Part shown: positions 42,834 through 51,321 of the stretch, piece after piece
Position numbering within the stretch: position 1 is the first letter of the stretch
How the letters are laid out: the number at the start of each line of letters is the position of its first letter
From: Flavobacterium sp. DG2-3
GTDB lineage: Bacteria > Bacteroidota > Bacteroidia > Flavobacteriales > Flavobacteriaceae
NCBI RefSeq assembly: GCF_030730925.1
Contig: NZ_JAVAMB010000015.1
Span: 1-64,000 of the forward strand
Reading direction: 5' to 3'
Length of the DNA stretch: 64,000 nucleotides
The notes under the pieces: generated by a model
Told to the model about the DNA's origin: nothing
The model's database searches: none
What the model saw: the letters and a program-made list of their open reading frames with translations, nothing else
Program-made: the position numbers and the translations under genes

Positions 42834-43799
42834 ATGAGCAAGAAATTAGGTTTAATCGTACCTCACGACTATAAATTATTAAGTATAGCAGCGATATTAG
42901 AAGTATTTGAAACCGCAAACAAACTTACCTCGGGAAACGAAAAACCATTTGAAATAATGATTTTTCAATCGCAAGAACAAGCCGATCAAGGAAATTTATT
43001 TGGATATAAAAGCAATGCTATTGAGTCTTCAGATAGTATTTTAGATTTAATTTTAATTCCCGCTTTTACTACCGACAATATGAGCGAGATGATTAAAAAG
43101 AATAAAAATTTTATTCCCTGGCTGAAAAAACAACATCAAGCTGGAGCTGAATTAGCCAGTTTTTGTACAGGAGCTTTTTTGTTTGCTGCGTCAGGTTTGC
43201 TAAACGAAAAATTAGCTACCACGCATGTAGATGCTTGCAGTGCTTTTACAAAAGCTTTCCCGATGGTCAAATTAAAACCTGAAGAGACTTTAACTGCTGA
43301 CGGAAGTTTGTACACAAGCGGAGGCTCGACCTCTACCTTTCACCTATTGATACTTTTAGTCCAGAAATTCTGTGGTAACGAAATGGCGGTAAAAATCGCT
43401 AAAATATTTTCGATAGATTTAAATCGATACAAACAAAGCTATTTTAGCACTTTCAGGCCTAATCATTTACACAATGACACTTTGGTTGCCATGTTACAGC
43501 AAAAAATAGAAAGTCAGTATCATACAATTGAAAAACTGGAAGAAATTACCAAAGATATTCCGACCAGTGCAAGAAACATGACACGACGTTTTAAACAAGT
43601 AACGGGAATTCCGCCAATTGAATATCTTCAGAATATTAGAGTAGAAAGCTCCAAGAAATATTTGGAACAAACCCAACTTTCGATTTCAGAAATCATAGAA
43701 AAAACGGGGTATAACGATCCGAAAGCTTTTAGGAAAGTGTTTTATAAAATGGTCGGAATGAAACCTATTGAATATCGAGAGAAGTTTAGGGTTCAATAA
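42834..43799 (+). CDS. GlxA-family regulator (DJ-1/PfpI domain plus AraC HTH)
   Basis: A 321-residue regulator. The N-terminal DJ-1/PfpI-like domain (about 5-170) has the elbow ASFCTGAFLFA with its Cys. The C-terminal AraC double HTH (about 220-318) contains TSARNMTRRFKQVTGIPPIEYLQ and SEIIEKTGYNDPKAFRKVFYKMVGMKPIEYR. ATG 42834 (MSKKLGLIV) follows a -7 box by 33 bp; the in-frame TTG at 42798 falls within that box and is rejected. It is divergent from the VOC/SRPBCC array and is the obvious candidate regulator. Confidence 0.92.
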   Translation: MSKKLGLIVPHDYKLLSIAAILEVFETANKLTSGNEKPFEIMIFQSQEQADQGNLFGYKSNAIESSDSILDLILIPAFTTDNMSEMIKKNKNFIPWLKKQHQAGAELASFCTGAFLFAASGLLNEKLATTHVDACSAFTKAFPMVKLKPEETLTADGSLYTSGGSTSTFHLLILLVQKFCGNEMAVKIAKIFSIDLNRYKQSYFSTFRPNHLHNDTLVAMLQQKIESQYHTIEKLEEITKDIPTSARNMTRRFKQVTGIPPIEYLQNIRVESSKKYLEQTQLSISEIIEKTGYNDPKAFRKVFYKMVGMKPIEYREKFRVQ

Positions 43800-43860
43800 A
43801 AAAAGTTGGTTTTGTTAAAAATTTTCTTATTTTTATTTGAAATTTCTAAATCCTAAAATA

Positions 43861-44334
43861 ATGAAAAAAGCTATTGGTATTTTACTAATTCTATTGGTTT
43901 CTATTGGTTGTGATTCTGATCCTTTTAAAGAAGACATTATTGAAGGTTTTAATCTTGATGCCTCTATAGACTTCAGTGTTGTTAATTCTAAAAATGAAGA
44001 TTTATTGAATCCGAGCAATCCTGATAGTTACGACCCAAAGAAAATAAAAATACTTTTTTTATTGGACGGGAAATTGGTTCCACAATATCAAGCCAATTTA
44101 GATTCTCCTAATTTTTTCATGATTTACCAAAATTCAGATCGATATGCAATTCGAATTTTCTTAAACCACAATCCTAAAGAGAAATTTCCCGAAACTTATA
44201 TTCAATGGAATGAAAATGACAAAGACATTGTAAAAGTTGAATATTCGAGAACAAAAAACTCTACTACCAAAAAAAATGTTTGGCTTAATGACCAAGTCAT
44301 TGCTAAGCCCACTTATTTGACGATTACAAAGTAA
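43861..44334 (+). CDS. Lipoprotein of unknown function
   Basis: A 157-residue lipoprotein: signal peptide MKKAIGILLILLVSIGC with a lipobox VSIGC, then an acidic chain with several beta-like segments and no recognisable domain. ATG 43861 is preferred over the in-frame ATG at 43837 because it starts a standard lipoprotein signal. It has no operon partner. Confidence 0.75.
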   Translation: MKKAIGILLILLVSIGCDSDPFKEDIIEGFNLDASIDFSVVNSKNEDLLNPSNPDSYDPKKIKILFLLDGKLVPQYQANLDSPNFFMIYQNSDRYAIRIFLNHNPKEKFPETYIQWNENDKDIVKVEYSRTKNSTTKKNVWLNDQVIAKPTYLTITK

Positions 44335-44354
44335 GCCACGATGGCGATATCATA

Positions 44355-44990
44355 TTAAGTCTTGATAATCCACATCAGGACTTTTTTATTGTTTTTCAAA
44401 AGCTCATCGATTTCTTTCATGCTTTCGTTTGAAACTGCTGGACAGCCCCAACCTTCTGGCGTTCCTTCTGGATAAACTTCATTATCTGAAATTGCATCCC
44501 AAGAATGGAGCACTATGGCACGGTTTCGTGCATTCGAATTTGTTTTGTCTTTTCCCTGCAAAACATAATTTACTTTTATGCCCCACTGACTCACACCGCG
44601 ATCTAAAACAACGAATTTTCCAACTGAAGAACAATGCGAATCGAACTCGTTGCTAATCTGCGGTTTTTCTTTAGAAGAAGTTCTTCCCCATTGGTTATCG
44701 CCACAGCCGTGACTCACCATATAAGATTTTGCAATTTTGTTTTGCTTAAAATCGTAAATAAAAAATCTTTTATAGCCAGAATGCAATCCTAAATCAATAA
44801 GAAAAAAGAAATTTTGATTGTAATTGTTGGTTTTGCAAAATGCTAAAGCTTCTTTGTAATAAGAACTATAATCTGATTTCGCCTCAAATAACTTGTTTTC
44901 CTTTTTTGGAAGCAAAAGTGATTTATCCTCTTTCTTTTGGACACAAAACCACAACGCAAAAAAAATAATGAAGCAATATAGTATCTTCAT
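44355..44990 (-). CDS. Murein L,D-transpeptidase (YkuD_2-type) domain protein
   Basis: A 211-residue exported protein with an N-terminal hydrophobic segment (about 3-16, KILYCFIIFFALWFC). The catalytic region matches the PF13645 group: HGCGDNQWGRTSS-like block, AIVLHSW, and EGWGCPAVSNESM with the nucleophile Cys. These enzymes act on peptidoglycan peptides. It converges on the lipoprotein gene and is separated from it by about 20 bp. It is the only L,D-transpeptidase candidate in the window. Confidence 0.85.
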   Translation of the reverse strand: MKILYCFIIFFALWFCVQKKEDKSLLLPKKENKLFEAKSDYSSYYKEALAFCKTNNYNQNFFFLIDLGLHSGYKRFFIYDFKQNKIAKSYMVSHGCGDNQWGRTSSKEKPQISNEFDSHCSSVGKFVVLDRGVSQWGIKVNYVLQGKDKTNSNARNRAIVLHSWDAISDNEVYPEGTPEGWGCPAVSNESMKEIDELLKNNKKVLMWIIKT

Positions 44991-45025
44991 AATTTAATTA
45001 CCAGATTAAGTTTCAACTTATTTTT

Positions 45026-45163
45026 TTATTCTCTTAAATACTTTTTAAGTGCTTTTATAACCAAAAACAAAGTATAAAAAATAATTCCAAAAAAAGCACC
45101 ATAAAAAACAAAAAGAACAATTTGCCATATCAGCAAACCAATTTCCATACTTCCAAAATCCAT
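45026..45163 (-). CDS. 45-residue single-helix membrane protein
   Basis: A short reading frame not usually called: MDFGSMEIGLLIWQIVLFVF begins a 45-residue chain with one long hydrophobic helix (about 8-36), then the basic tail IKALKKYLRE. The helix followed by positive charges fits a small inner-membrane protein. It lies between clpX and the L,D-transpeptidase gene on the same strand. Family unknown. Confidence 0.6.
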   Translation of the reverse strand: MDFGSMEIGLLIWQIVLFVFYGAFFGIIFYTLFLVIKALKKYLRE

Positions 45164-45233
45164 ATTTAAAACTTATGATTAAACGAATCGGCTAAAACAA
45201 ATGTAAGAAATAACATGAAATAAAATATAAAAA

Positions 45234-45262
45234 AAACCTGTTCAAATAAATGAACAGGTTTT
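45234..45262 (-). terminator. Terminator of clpX
   Basis: The stem AAACCTGTTC/GAACAGGTTT lies about 23 bp past the clpX stop, with A/T runs on both sides. Confidence 0.85.
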
Positions 45263-45284
45263 TAGAAAATAATATTTTCAATAC

Positions 45285-46517
45285 TTAAGAAGCAATTTCC
45301 ATACGCTTCAATAAGTTTTTGCTTAATGTATGTTCTGCATATTCTTTGTCAATTGTCAGACTGATATCGTCTGAAGTTGGCAGTTCGTACATGGCGTCTG
45401 TCAGGATAGCTTCGCATAAAGAACGCAATCCACGAGCTCCTAATTTATATTCTAAAGCTTTATCTACAATAAAATCTAATGCTTCATCTGTAATCGTAAA
45501 TTCAACATCATCCATTAAGAACAATTTCTGATATTGTTTGATTAAAGCATTTTTAGGTTGCGTTAAAATAGCACGAAGCGTTTCTTTATCCAAAGGATCC
45601 ATGTGCGTTAAGACCGGTAAACGGCCAATGATTTCAGGAATCAAACCAAAGTCTTTGATGTCTTTTGGAATAATATACTGCAACAAATTGTCTTTGTCGA
45701 TATTGTCAACATTTTTAGAAGTTGAGTAACCCACTGCCTGACGGTTTAAACGTTTTGAAATAATACGTTCTACACCATCAAAAGCTCCACCGGCAATGAA
45801 CAAGATGTTTTGAGTATTTACCTCAACAAATTTCTGGTCTGGATGTTTACGTCCTCCTTTTGGCGGTACGTTTACAACTGTTCCTTCTAATAATTTTAAT
45901 AATGCCTGCTGAACACCTTCTCCAGAAACGTCACGCGTAATTGACGGATTATCACTTTTACGGGCAATTTTATCAATTTCGTCAATAAATACGATTCCTC
46001 TTTCGGCTTTAGCCACATCATAATCTGCAGCTTGAAGTAAACGTGTCAAAATACTTTCTACGTCTTCTCCAACATAACCTGCTTCTGTCAAAACTGTTGC
46101 GTCAACAATTGCCAACGGAACGTCTAACATTTTTGCAATTGTTTTTGCTACTAATGTTTTTCCTGTTCCGGTTTGTCCCACCATGATGATGTTACTTTTT
46201 TCAATCTCCACTTCGTCGTCCAATTGCTGTTGCATTAAACGTTTGTAGTGATTGTAAACCGCAACCGACATTACTTTTTTAGTCTGATCTTGACCAATAA
46301 CATATTGATCCAGGAAAGCTCTAATTTCTTTTGGTTTCTTTAAAATTAAGTCCCCAACTAGTTTTGCGCTTCCGCTAGATTTTAATTCTTCTAATACAAT
46401 TCCGTGTGCTTGTTCAATACATTTATCACAAATATGTGCATTGATACCCGCAATTAATAAATTAGTTTCTGGCTTCTTTCTTCCACAAAACGAACATTCT
46501 AATACTACTTTTGCCAT
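45285..46517 (-). CDS. clpX: ATP-dependent Clp protease ATP-binding subunit ClpX
   Basis: ClpX unfolds substrates and feeds them to ClpP. The 410-residue protein has the N-terminal zinc finger (Cys8, 11, 30, 33), Walker A GQTGTGKT (114-121), Walker B region IVFIDEIDKIARK, and the IGF-type loop region needed for ClpP docking can be expected near FIPKDI... but was not verified residue by residue. ATG 46517 (MAKVVLECSFC) is chosen because homologues start just before the zinc finger. clpP lies 168 bp upstream on the same strand. Confidence 0.96.
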   Translation of the reverse strand: MAKVVLECSFCGRKKPETNLLIAGINAHICDKCIEQAHGIVLEELKSSGSAKLVGDLILKKPKEIRAFLDQYVIGQDQTKKVMSVAVYNHYKRLMQQQLDDEVEIEKSNIIMVGQTGTGKTLVAKTIAKMLDVPLAIVDATVLTEAGYVGEDVESILTRLLQAADYDVAKAERGIVFIDEIDKIARKSDNPSITRDVSGEGVQQALLKLLEGTVVNVPPKGGRKHPDQKFVEVNTQNILFIAGGAFDGVERIISKRLNRQAVGYSTSKNVDNIDKDNLLQYIIPKDIKDFGLIPEIIGRLPVLTHMDPLDKETLRAILTQPKNALIKQYQKLFLMDDVEFTITDEALDFIVDKALEYKLGARGLRSLCEAILTDAMYELPTSDDISLTIDKEYAEHTLSKNLLKRMEIAS

Positions 46518-46685
46518 TCTATTTATGTTACTAAGCTGCAAAGATACTAAGTTTCTAAGCTTTTTGACCTAAAACTTAAAAACTTAACTTCTTTACAGCT
46601 TAATCTTATACTTTATTTATGATTTTTGAAATTACAAAGAGCCTCAGTAACTCAGCATCTTAATAACTTAGACGCTTTAAGAAAA

Positions 46686-47360
46686 TTATCCTCTTCTTAA
46701 TACTTCGTCAATCATTCCGTACTCTTTTGCTTCGTCAGCTTTCATCCAATAGTCACGCTCACTGTCTTTGTGAACTCTTTCGAATGACTGTCCAGAGTGT
46801 TGTGAAATGATGTTGTATAATTCATCTTTCAATTTTAACATCTCACGTAAGTTGATTTCCATATCTGTTGCAACTCCTTGCGCTCCTCCAGATGGCTGGT
46901 GAATCATTACTCTTGAGTGAGGCAATGCAGAACGTTTTCCTGCTGCTCCTGCACATAATAAAACTGCTCCCATAGAAGCTGCCATTCCTGTACAGATTGT
47001 TGCTACATCTGGTTTGATGTATTGCATTGTATCGTAAATTCCTAAACCTGCGTAAACACTTCCTCCTGGAGAGTTTAAATAAATTTGAATATCTTTTGAA
47101 GCATCAGCGCTTTCTAAAAATAATAACTGAGCCTGAACGATATTGGCGATCTGATCGTCGATACCTGTTCCTAAGAAGATGATTCTGTCCATCATTAATC
47201 TTGAGAAAACGTCTAATTGAGAAATATTCAACTGGCGTTCTTCAATAATATATGGAGTCATGTTTGTTGGAGTCATTGCTGCTACTATTTTATCGTAATA
47301 CATTGCGTTTACTCCTTGGTGCTTTGTAGCAAATTTCTTGAATTCTTTACCGTAGTTCAT
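46686..47360 (-). CDS. clpP: ATP-dependent Clp protease proteolytic subunit ClpP
   Basis: ClpP forms the barrel-shaped peptidase of the ClpXP complex. The 224-residue length is normal. The catalytic triad can be located: Ser129 (GMAASMGAV), His154 (MIHQPSGG) and Asp203 (ERDYWM). It lies upstream of clpX and downstream of tig, the usual tig-clpP-clpX order. The 168-bp clpP-clpX gap holds only degenerate CTAAG-type repeats. Confidence 0.97.
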   Translation of the reverse strand: MNYGKEFKKFATKHQGVNAMYYDKIVAAMTPTNMTPYIIEERQLNISQLDVFSRLMMDRIIFLGTGIDDQIANIVQAQLLFLESADASKDIQIYLNSPGGSVYAGLGIYDTMQYIKPDVATICTGMAASMGAVLLCAGAAGKRSALPHSRVMIHQPSGGAQGVATDMEINLREMLKLKDELYNIISQHSGQSFERVHKDSERDYWMKADEAKEYGMIDEVLRRG

Positions 47361-47450
47361 ATTGTAGTGTTCTAAGTTTATGTTATAATGATATTATTTT
47401 CTCATCAAAGGTTGTACCTCTTTCAAAAAAATGTCAATTTGTCCTATTTC

Positions 47451-47588
47451 TAGCCCAGATAGCAGTGGAAAGCTTTTTTTAATTGACAACTATTTTTTGT
47501 TGGTAGAAAAAAGCGACCAACGGAAGCTCTTTTTTTACCTTACAAAAAAAGGCGACAATAAAAAAACTTGCAACGGATAGCTGGATTA
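47451..47588 (+). ncRNA. Structured RNA-like element, copy 3 (long, diverged form)
   Basis: It starts TAGCCCAGATAGCAGTGGAA and ends AACGGATAGCTGGATTA. The terminal stem is TAGCCCAG with CTGGATTA: compared with copy 1 a C-G pair has become A-T, so pairing is retained. The interior differs in length and sequence but can form several A/T-rich hairpins. It runs opposite to the flanking tig and clpP genes. Confidence 0.5.
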
Positions 47589-47626
47589 GCTTCTGAAAAG
47601 TAATCAAAAAATAAATTAAAACAAAA

Positions 47627-47658
47627 GAGCGTCGGGAAAAAACTTCCTGACGCTCTTA
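47627..47658 (-). terminator. Terminator of tig
   Basis: The stem AAGAGCGTC/GACGCTCTT with an inner GGAA/TTCC pair lies about 20 bp past the tig stop. The rest of the 47361-47679 gap holds RNA-like element copy 3 and no gene. Confidence 0.8.
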
Positions 47659-47679
47659 ATATGAATATTATTTTAGAAA

Positions 47680-49002
47680 TTATTCTCCGTAAGAAGCAGC
47701 GATAAATTCTTCGTAAGTAACCTCTTTAGTTGTTGGGTTAGCTTTTTCTTTGAAGATATCTAACATTTTTGATGCCACAACTTGCTCAGAAAGTCTCTTT
47801 ACTTCTTCTTGGTTAGATAAAACTCTAGCCACGATTCCTTCTACTTCTTCGTCAGTTGGATTTGTTTGTCCAAATTGAGCCATTTGCTGTCTGATAGCGT
47901 TTGATGTAAAAGCTTTTAAGTCTTCAAATGTAATTTGGATATTGCTTTGCGCTAAAGCTTTTCCTTCGATTAATTGGAAACGTAAACCTTTTTCAGATCT
48001 TGCGTATTCAACTTCAGCTTCTTCTGCAGTTAATTTTTTCTCTCCTACAGTTTGCAACCATTTTTTAAGGAATTCAGCTGGTAAATCAAATTTTGTGTTT
48101 TCGATTAAGAAATCCTGAACGTCTAATAATAATTTTTGCTCTGATTGCTGTGCAAATTGTGCTTCAGCATCTTCTTTAATTTTAGCTTTTAAATCTTCTA
48201 GAGAAGCTACTTTTCCTTCACCAAAAAGTTTGTCAAATAATTCTTGGTTTAATTCAGCTGGCTCAGAACCATTGATAGCGCTGATAGTAAAGTTTACTTC
48301 AACATCTAAACCGTGAACACCTTCGTGACCAACTTTTAAGTAATCCATTAATTGGTGATCGTCTTCAAATAAACCTTTTGTGCTTACTGTAACAACATCT
48401 CCAACTTTTTTACCTACGAATTGTTTTCCAGCTTTTTTACTGAAAGCGCTAACTGCAATTGTAGTTGTATTGTCGATTCCTTCAGCTTCGTTTGAGAATG
48501 TTCCAGTTAAGTCTGAGTTTTCATCAGATACTTCTTGAGGAATTGCTTTTCCAAATTGTTTTTGGATACGCTCTACTTGTCCGTCGATTAATTTATCGTC
48601 AGCAGTAACGATATATTTTACGATATCATTTTTAGCTTCTAAATCAATTTCGAAGTTTGGCACTAAACCAATTTCGTATTCGAAAGTTAATTCTTCAGCA
48701 TCCCAGTTAAAATCTTCATTTACTTTAGCAAGAGGAGTTCCTAAAAGATTTAATCTTTCAGATTGAATATAACGCTCTAAAGCCAAATCAACTACTTTTT
48801 TGATCTCTTCTTGCTTAATAGCTTTTCCGTATTGTTTTTCAACAAGATCTTTAGGCACGGCACCTTTTCTAAATCCTTTAACTTGCGCTAAAGGCATTTT
48901 TTCGTTAATTCTTTTTGCTACTTGACCTTTATAATCCATATGAACAACGTTCATAACGATTGTCTCGTTTACAGCGTCTATTGCTACTCTTTTAATATCC
49001 AT
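47680..49002 (-). CDS. tig: Trigger factor Tig
   Basis: Tig is the ribosome-bound chaperone that receives nascent chains. The 440-residue protein has the N-terminal ribosome-binding motif region with KGFRKGAVPKDLVEKQYG (the GFRxGxxP signature), a PPIase-like middle part (about 150-250), and a long helical C domain. The PPIase part lacks the strict FKBP signature, as is common in Bacteroidota. It lies upstream of clpP, the usual order, but a structured element separates the two. Confidence 0.95.
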   Translation of the reverse strand: MDIKRVAIDAVNETIVMNVVHMDYKGQVAKRINEKMPLAQVKGFRKGAVPKDLVEKQYGKAIKQEEIKKVVDLALERYIQSERLNLLGTPLAKVNEDFNWDAEELTFEYEIGLVPNFEIDLEAKNDIVKYIVTADDKLIDGQVERIQKQFGKAIPQEVSDENSDLTGTFSNEAEGIDNTTTIAVSAFSKKAGKQFVGKKVGDVVTVSTKGLFEDDHQLMDYLKVGHEGVHGLDVEVNFTISAINGSEPAELNQELFDKLFGEGKVASLEDLKAKIKEDAEAQFAQQSEQKLLLDVQDFLIENTKFDLPAEFLKKWLQTVGEKKLTAEEAEVEYARSEKGLRFQLIEGKALAQSNIQITFEDLKAFTSNAIRQQMAQFGQTNPTDEEVEGIVARVLSNQEEVKRLSEQVVASKMLDIFKEKANPTTKEVTYEEFIAASYGE

Positions 49003-49036
49003 CTTCTTCTTTAATTTACATAATAAAATTGGGTTG

Positions 49037-49067
49037 CAAAATTATAAAATTTTTGCAACCCAACCAA
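49037..49067 (-). promoter_or_regulatory. Promoter of tig
   Basis: Read on the minus strand, TTG (49067-49065), a 20-bp spacer and TAATTTTG (49044-49037). The promoter overlaps a 13-bp inverted repeat (TTGGGTTGCAAAA and complement), which may instead be the terminator of the 4TM gene or an operator. Confidence 0.65.
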
Positions 49068-49114
49068 GTTTTTAATCTATTGTATTAGAAGCAGTTTTAA
49101 TCTGCCATAATGTT

Positions 49115-49459
49115 TTATTTATCGTCTCCCAGTATTTTATAGGTGATAGATTGCAGAATAGACAAAATTACACTGAATATTAATGCTGTCCAGAACGAAT
49201 CTACTGCAAAGCCTCCTACAATCTTTGTACAAAGCAAAATAATGATGGCGTTTATAACTAATAAAAATAATCCGAGAGTAACTACTGTTACTGGTAATGT
49301 CAGGATAACCAATATTGGTTTTATAAACAAATTAAGCAATCCTAGAACAAAAGCAACAATTACAGCTGTTCCAAAACTTGCCACGTGAACACCAGTTAAA
49401 AGGTTAGACAGTAACAAAACCAAGGCTGCTGTAACAAGAAGTCTAAGTATTAATTTCAT
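49115..49459 (-). CDS. Four-helix membrane protein (PF04020-type, annotated as phage holin family)
   Basis: A 114-residue protein with about four hydrophobic segments (about 4-20, 27-45, 50-80, 87-108) and the family motifs NLLTGVHVASFGTAVIVAFVLGLLN and PITVVTLGLFLLVINAI-like run. The family is often labelled holin-like but is widespread outside phages; nothing phage-like is nearby. Function unknown. Confidence 0.87.
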   Translation of the reverse strand: MKLILRLLVTAALVLLLSNLLTGVHVASFGTAVIVAFVLGLLNLFIKPILVILTLPVTVVTLGLFLLVINAIIILLCTKIVGGFAVDSFWTALIFSVILSILQSITYKILGDDK

Positions 49460-49511
49460 AACTTTTTCTTTTAAATTTTAAATAAATGTACTAAAATTTT
49501 TATCACAAAAA

Positions 49512-50276
49512 CTACTCTTTTAAAAAGGAAGCTGTCATTTCGAAAAACATTTTCGGATTTTCGGCATGAAGCCAATGCCCAGCGTTTGGAATCGTTTCTA
49601 ATTTTAAATTTGGAAAATGCTGACGGATTCCGTCAAGATCTGCATCTTGAATATAGCCAGAATTTCCACCGCGGATAAACAATGTCGGCTGGTCAAAAAC
49701 TAAACCATCTGGCAAAGGTTTTCCAATCGCATCCAGATTATTATTAAAAGCTGGCAGATTAAATCTAAAAGCTAATTGTCCTGGTTCTTTCCAATATAAA
49801 TTTTTCAATAAAAACTGACGTGTTCCAAAATCGGGAACATATTGTGACAAAGTTGCTTCTACGTCATTTCGGCTTGGCTTTACCGAAAAATCAACGGCAT
49901 TTAATCCTGCTAAAATATCTTGATGATGTTGTTTATAAAATCTCGGACCAATATCTGCCACAATCAACTTATCTACAATTTCTGGATGCGTAGTCGCAAA
50001 AAGCATCGCAACTTTTCCTCCCATTGAATGTCCTAGAATATCAATTCGTGTTAGATTATTTGCTTGACAGTATTCATAAACGTCCTGCACCATTGCCTCA
50101 TAACTCCACTCGTCTGAATGAAAACTGCGTCCATGGTTTCTTAAATCTAAAATATGAACTTGAAATCCGGCTTCTACATATTGTCCAGCAAGAGTTTTCC
50201 AATTGTCAGACATTCCGAGAAAGCCGTGCATGATGACAAATGGTTTTCCTTCGCCTTCTATTTTTGAGTATAACAT
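49512..50276 (-). CDS. Alpha/beta-hydrolase (YbfF-type esterase)
   Basis: A 254-residue cytosolic alpha/beta-hydrolase. The oxyanion strand MHGFLGMSDNW, the nucleophile elbow GHSMGG (Ser about 103) and the C-terminal IPNAGHWLHAENP with catalytic His are all clear. It resembles YbfF/acyl-CoA esterase-like proteins; the substrate is unknown. It lies 25 bp downstream of the YhcG-type nuclease gene. Confidence 0.9.
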   Translation of the reverse strand: MLYSKIEGEGKPFVIMHGFLGMSDNWKTLAGQYVEAGFQVHILDLRNHGRSFHSDEWSYEAMVQDVYEYCQANNLTRIDILGHSMGGKVAMLFATTHPEIVDKLIVADIGPRFYKQHHQDILAGLNAVDFSVKPSRNDVEATLSQYVPDFGTRQFLLKNLYWKEPGQLAFRFNLPAFNNNLDAIGKPLPDGLVFDQPTLFIRGGNSGYIQDADLDGIRQHFPNLKLETIPNAGHWLHAENPKMFFEMTASFLKE

Positions 50277-50300
50277 ATTTAAATATTTATTTTTTGAGAT

Positions 50301-51287
50301 TTAATTCTCTTTTTCTAATCCAAATCTTTGAATATTGTTTTCAATTAATGCTTTTAATTCTTCTTCTTTTGGCATGTAAAGTAAATATTGACTTGCAAAA
50401 ACACTTTTCTTATCAGCCAGTACCGAATATTTCACAATCGTTTCATCTTTCTCCGAACAGAGCAAAATTCCAATTGTCGGCTGATCAGACTCTCCTTTTT
50501 TCAAATCATCGTACATACGAACATACATATCGATTTGCCCAATATCCTGATGAGATAAGGAACCTGTTTTTAAATCAATAATAACAAAGCACTTTAAAAT
50601 ATAATTATAGAATACTAAATCAATATAAAAATCAGAGGTATCTGTAACTATATGTTGTTGTCTTGCAACAAAAGCAAATCCTTTTCCAAATTCCAACAGA
50701 AATTGTTGCAGATGATCTATAATAGAAGTTTCTATACTTCGCTCAGAATTTTTACTTTCTGGCGACAATCCTAAAAACTCAAATATATAAGGATCTTTTA
50801 TTAGACTATGAATTGTTTCTGGTTTTGCTTCAATATCCTTATGCTCTAAAACACGCTCAAAAGCTAATGAGTTTATCTGTCGTTGAAGCGTTCTGCTATT
50901 CCAATTATTTACTATACTTTCATTTAAATAATATTTGATTTTTTCATTAGAATTTAATCTTGATAATAAACGATAATGTGTCCAGCTCAATTCAGTACGC
51001 AATGCGTTCCAAATTGGAAAAGCTTTATAAAAAGCCCGCATATTATTTAAGTTTCTTTCATCAAATCCTTTTCCAAACTCTACTGTAAGCTGATTTGCTA
51101 AATTCTTTAAAGTTGATTTGCCATAGTCTGCACGATCTTTTCCTTTTTGTTCAGCTTCAACAATCAGCTTCCCAATTTCCCAATATGTTTCAAGTAATGC
51201 TGAATTTGCCATTCTAAAAACACGTTGACGAGATTGAAGAATAATTTCTTTAATTTCTGAAAATAATGGAATCTGGTTTATTATCAT
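50301..51287 (-). CDS. YhcG-type PDDEXK nuclease (DUF1016)
   Basis: A 328-residue protein of the DUF1016/YhcG family. The N-terminal DUF1016_N domain (about 10-145) includes VFRMANSALLETYWEIGKLI and WTHYRLLSRL. The C-terminal PDDEXK nuclease core has Asp223 (FYIDLVFYN) and Asp238-Leu-Lys240 (FVIIDLKTG). Such genes are scattered among bacteria and probably spread by transfer; a role in DNA repair or in association with restriction loci has been suggested. No restriction or toxin genes accompany it here. Confidence 0.9.
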   Translation of the reverse strand: MIINQIPLFSEIKEIILQSRQRVFRMANSALLETYWEIGKLIVEAEQKGKDRADYGKSTLKNLANQLTVEFGKGFDERNLNNMRAFYKAFPIWNALRTELSWTHYRLLSRLNSNEKIKYYLNESIVNNWNSRTLQRQINSLAFERVLEHKDIEAKPETIHSLIKDPYIFEFLGLSPESKNSERSIETSIIDHLQQFLLEFGKGFAFVARQQHIVTDTSDFYIDLVFYNYILKCFVIIDLKTGSLSHQDIGQIDMYVRMYDDLKKGESDQPTIGILLCSEKDETIVKYSVLADKKSVFASQYLLYMPKEEELKALIENNIQRFGLEKEN

Positions 51288-51321
51288 TATCTAAAAATTT
51301 AAATTCAAAAAACTAAAATTC

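Noticed and set aside
49115..49459. Prophage signal from a holin-family protein
   Set aside because: The family is common in non-phage genomes, and there are no structural, integrase or lysis genes nearby.
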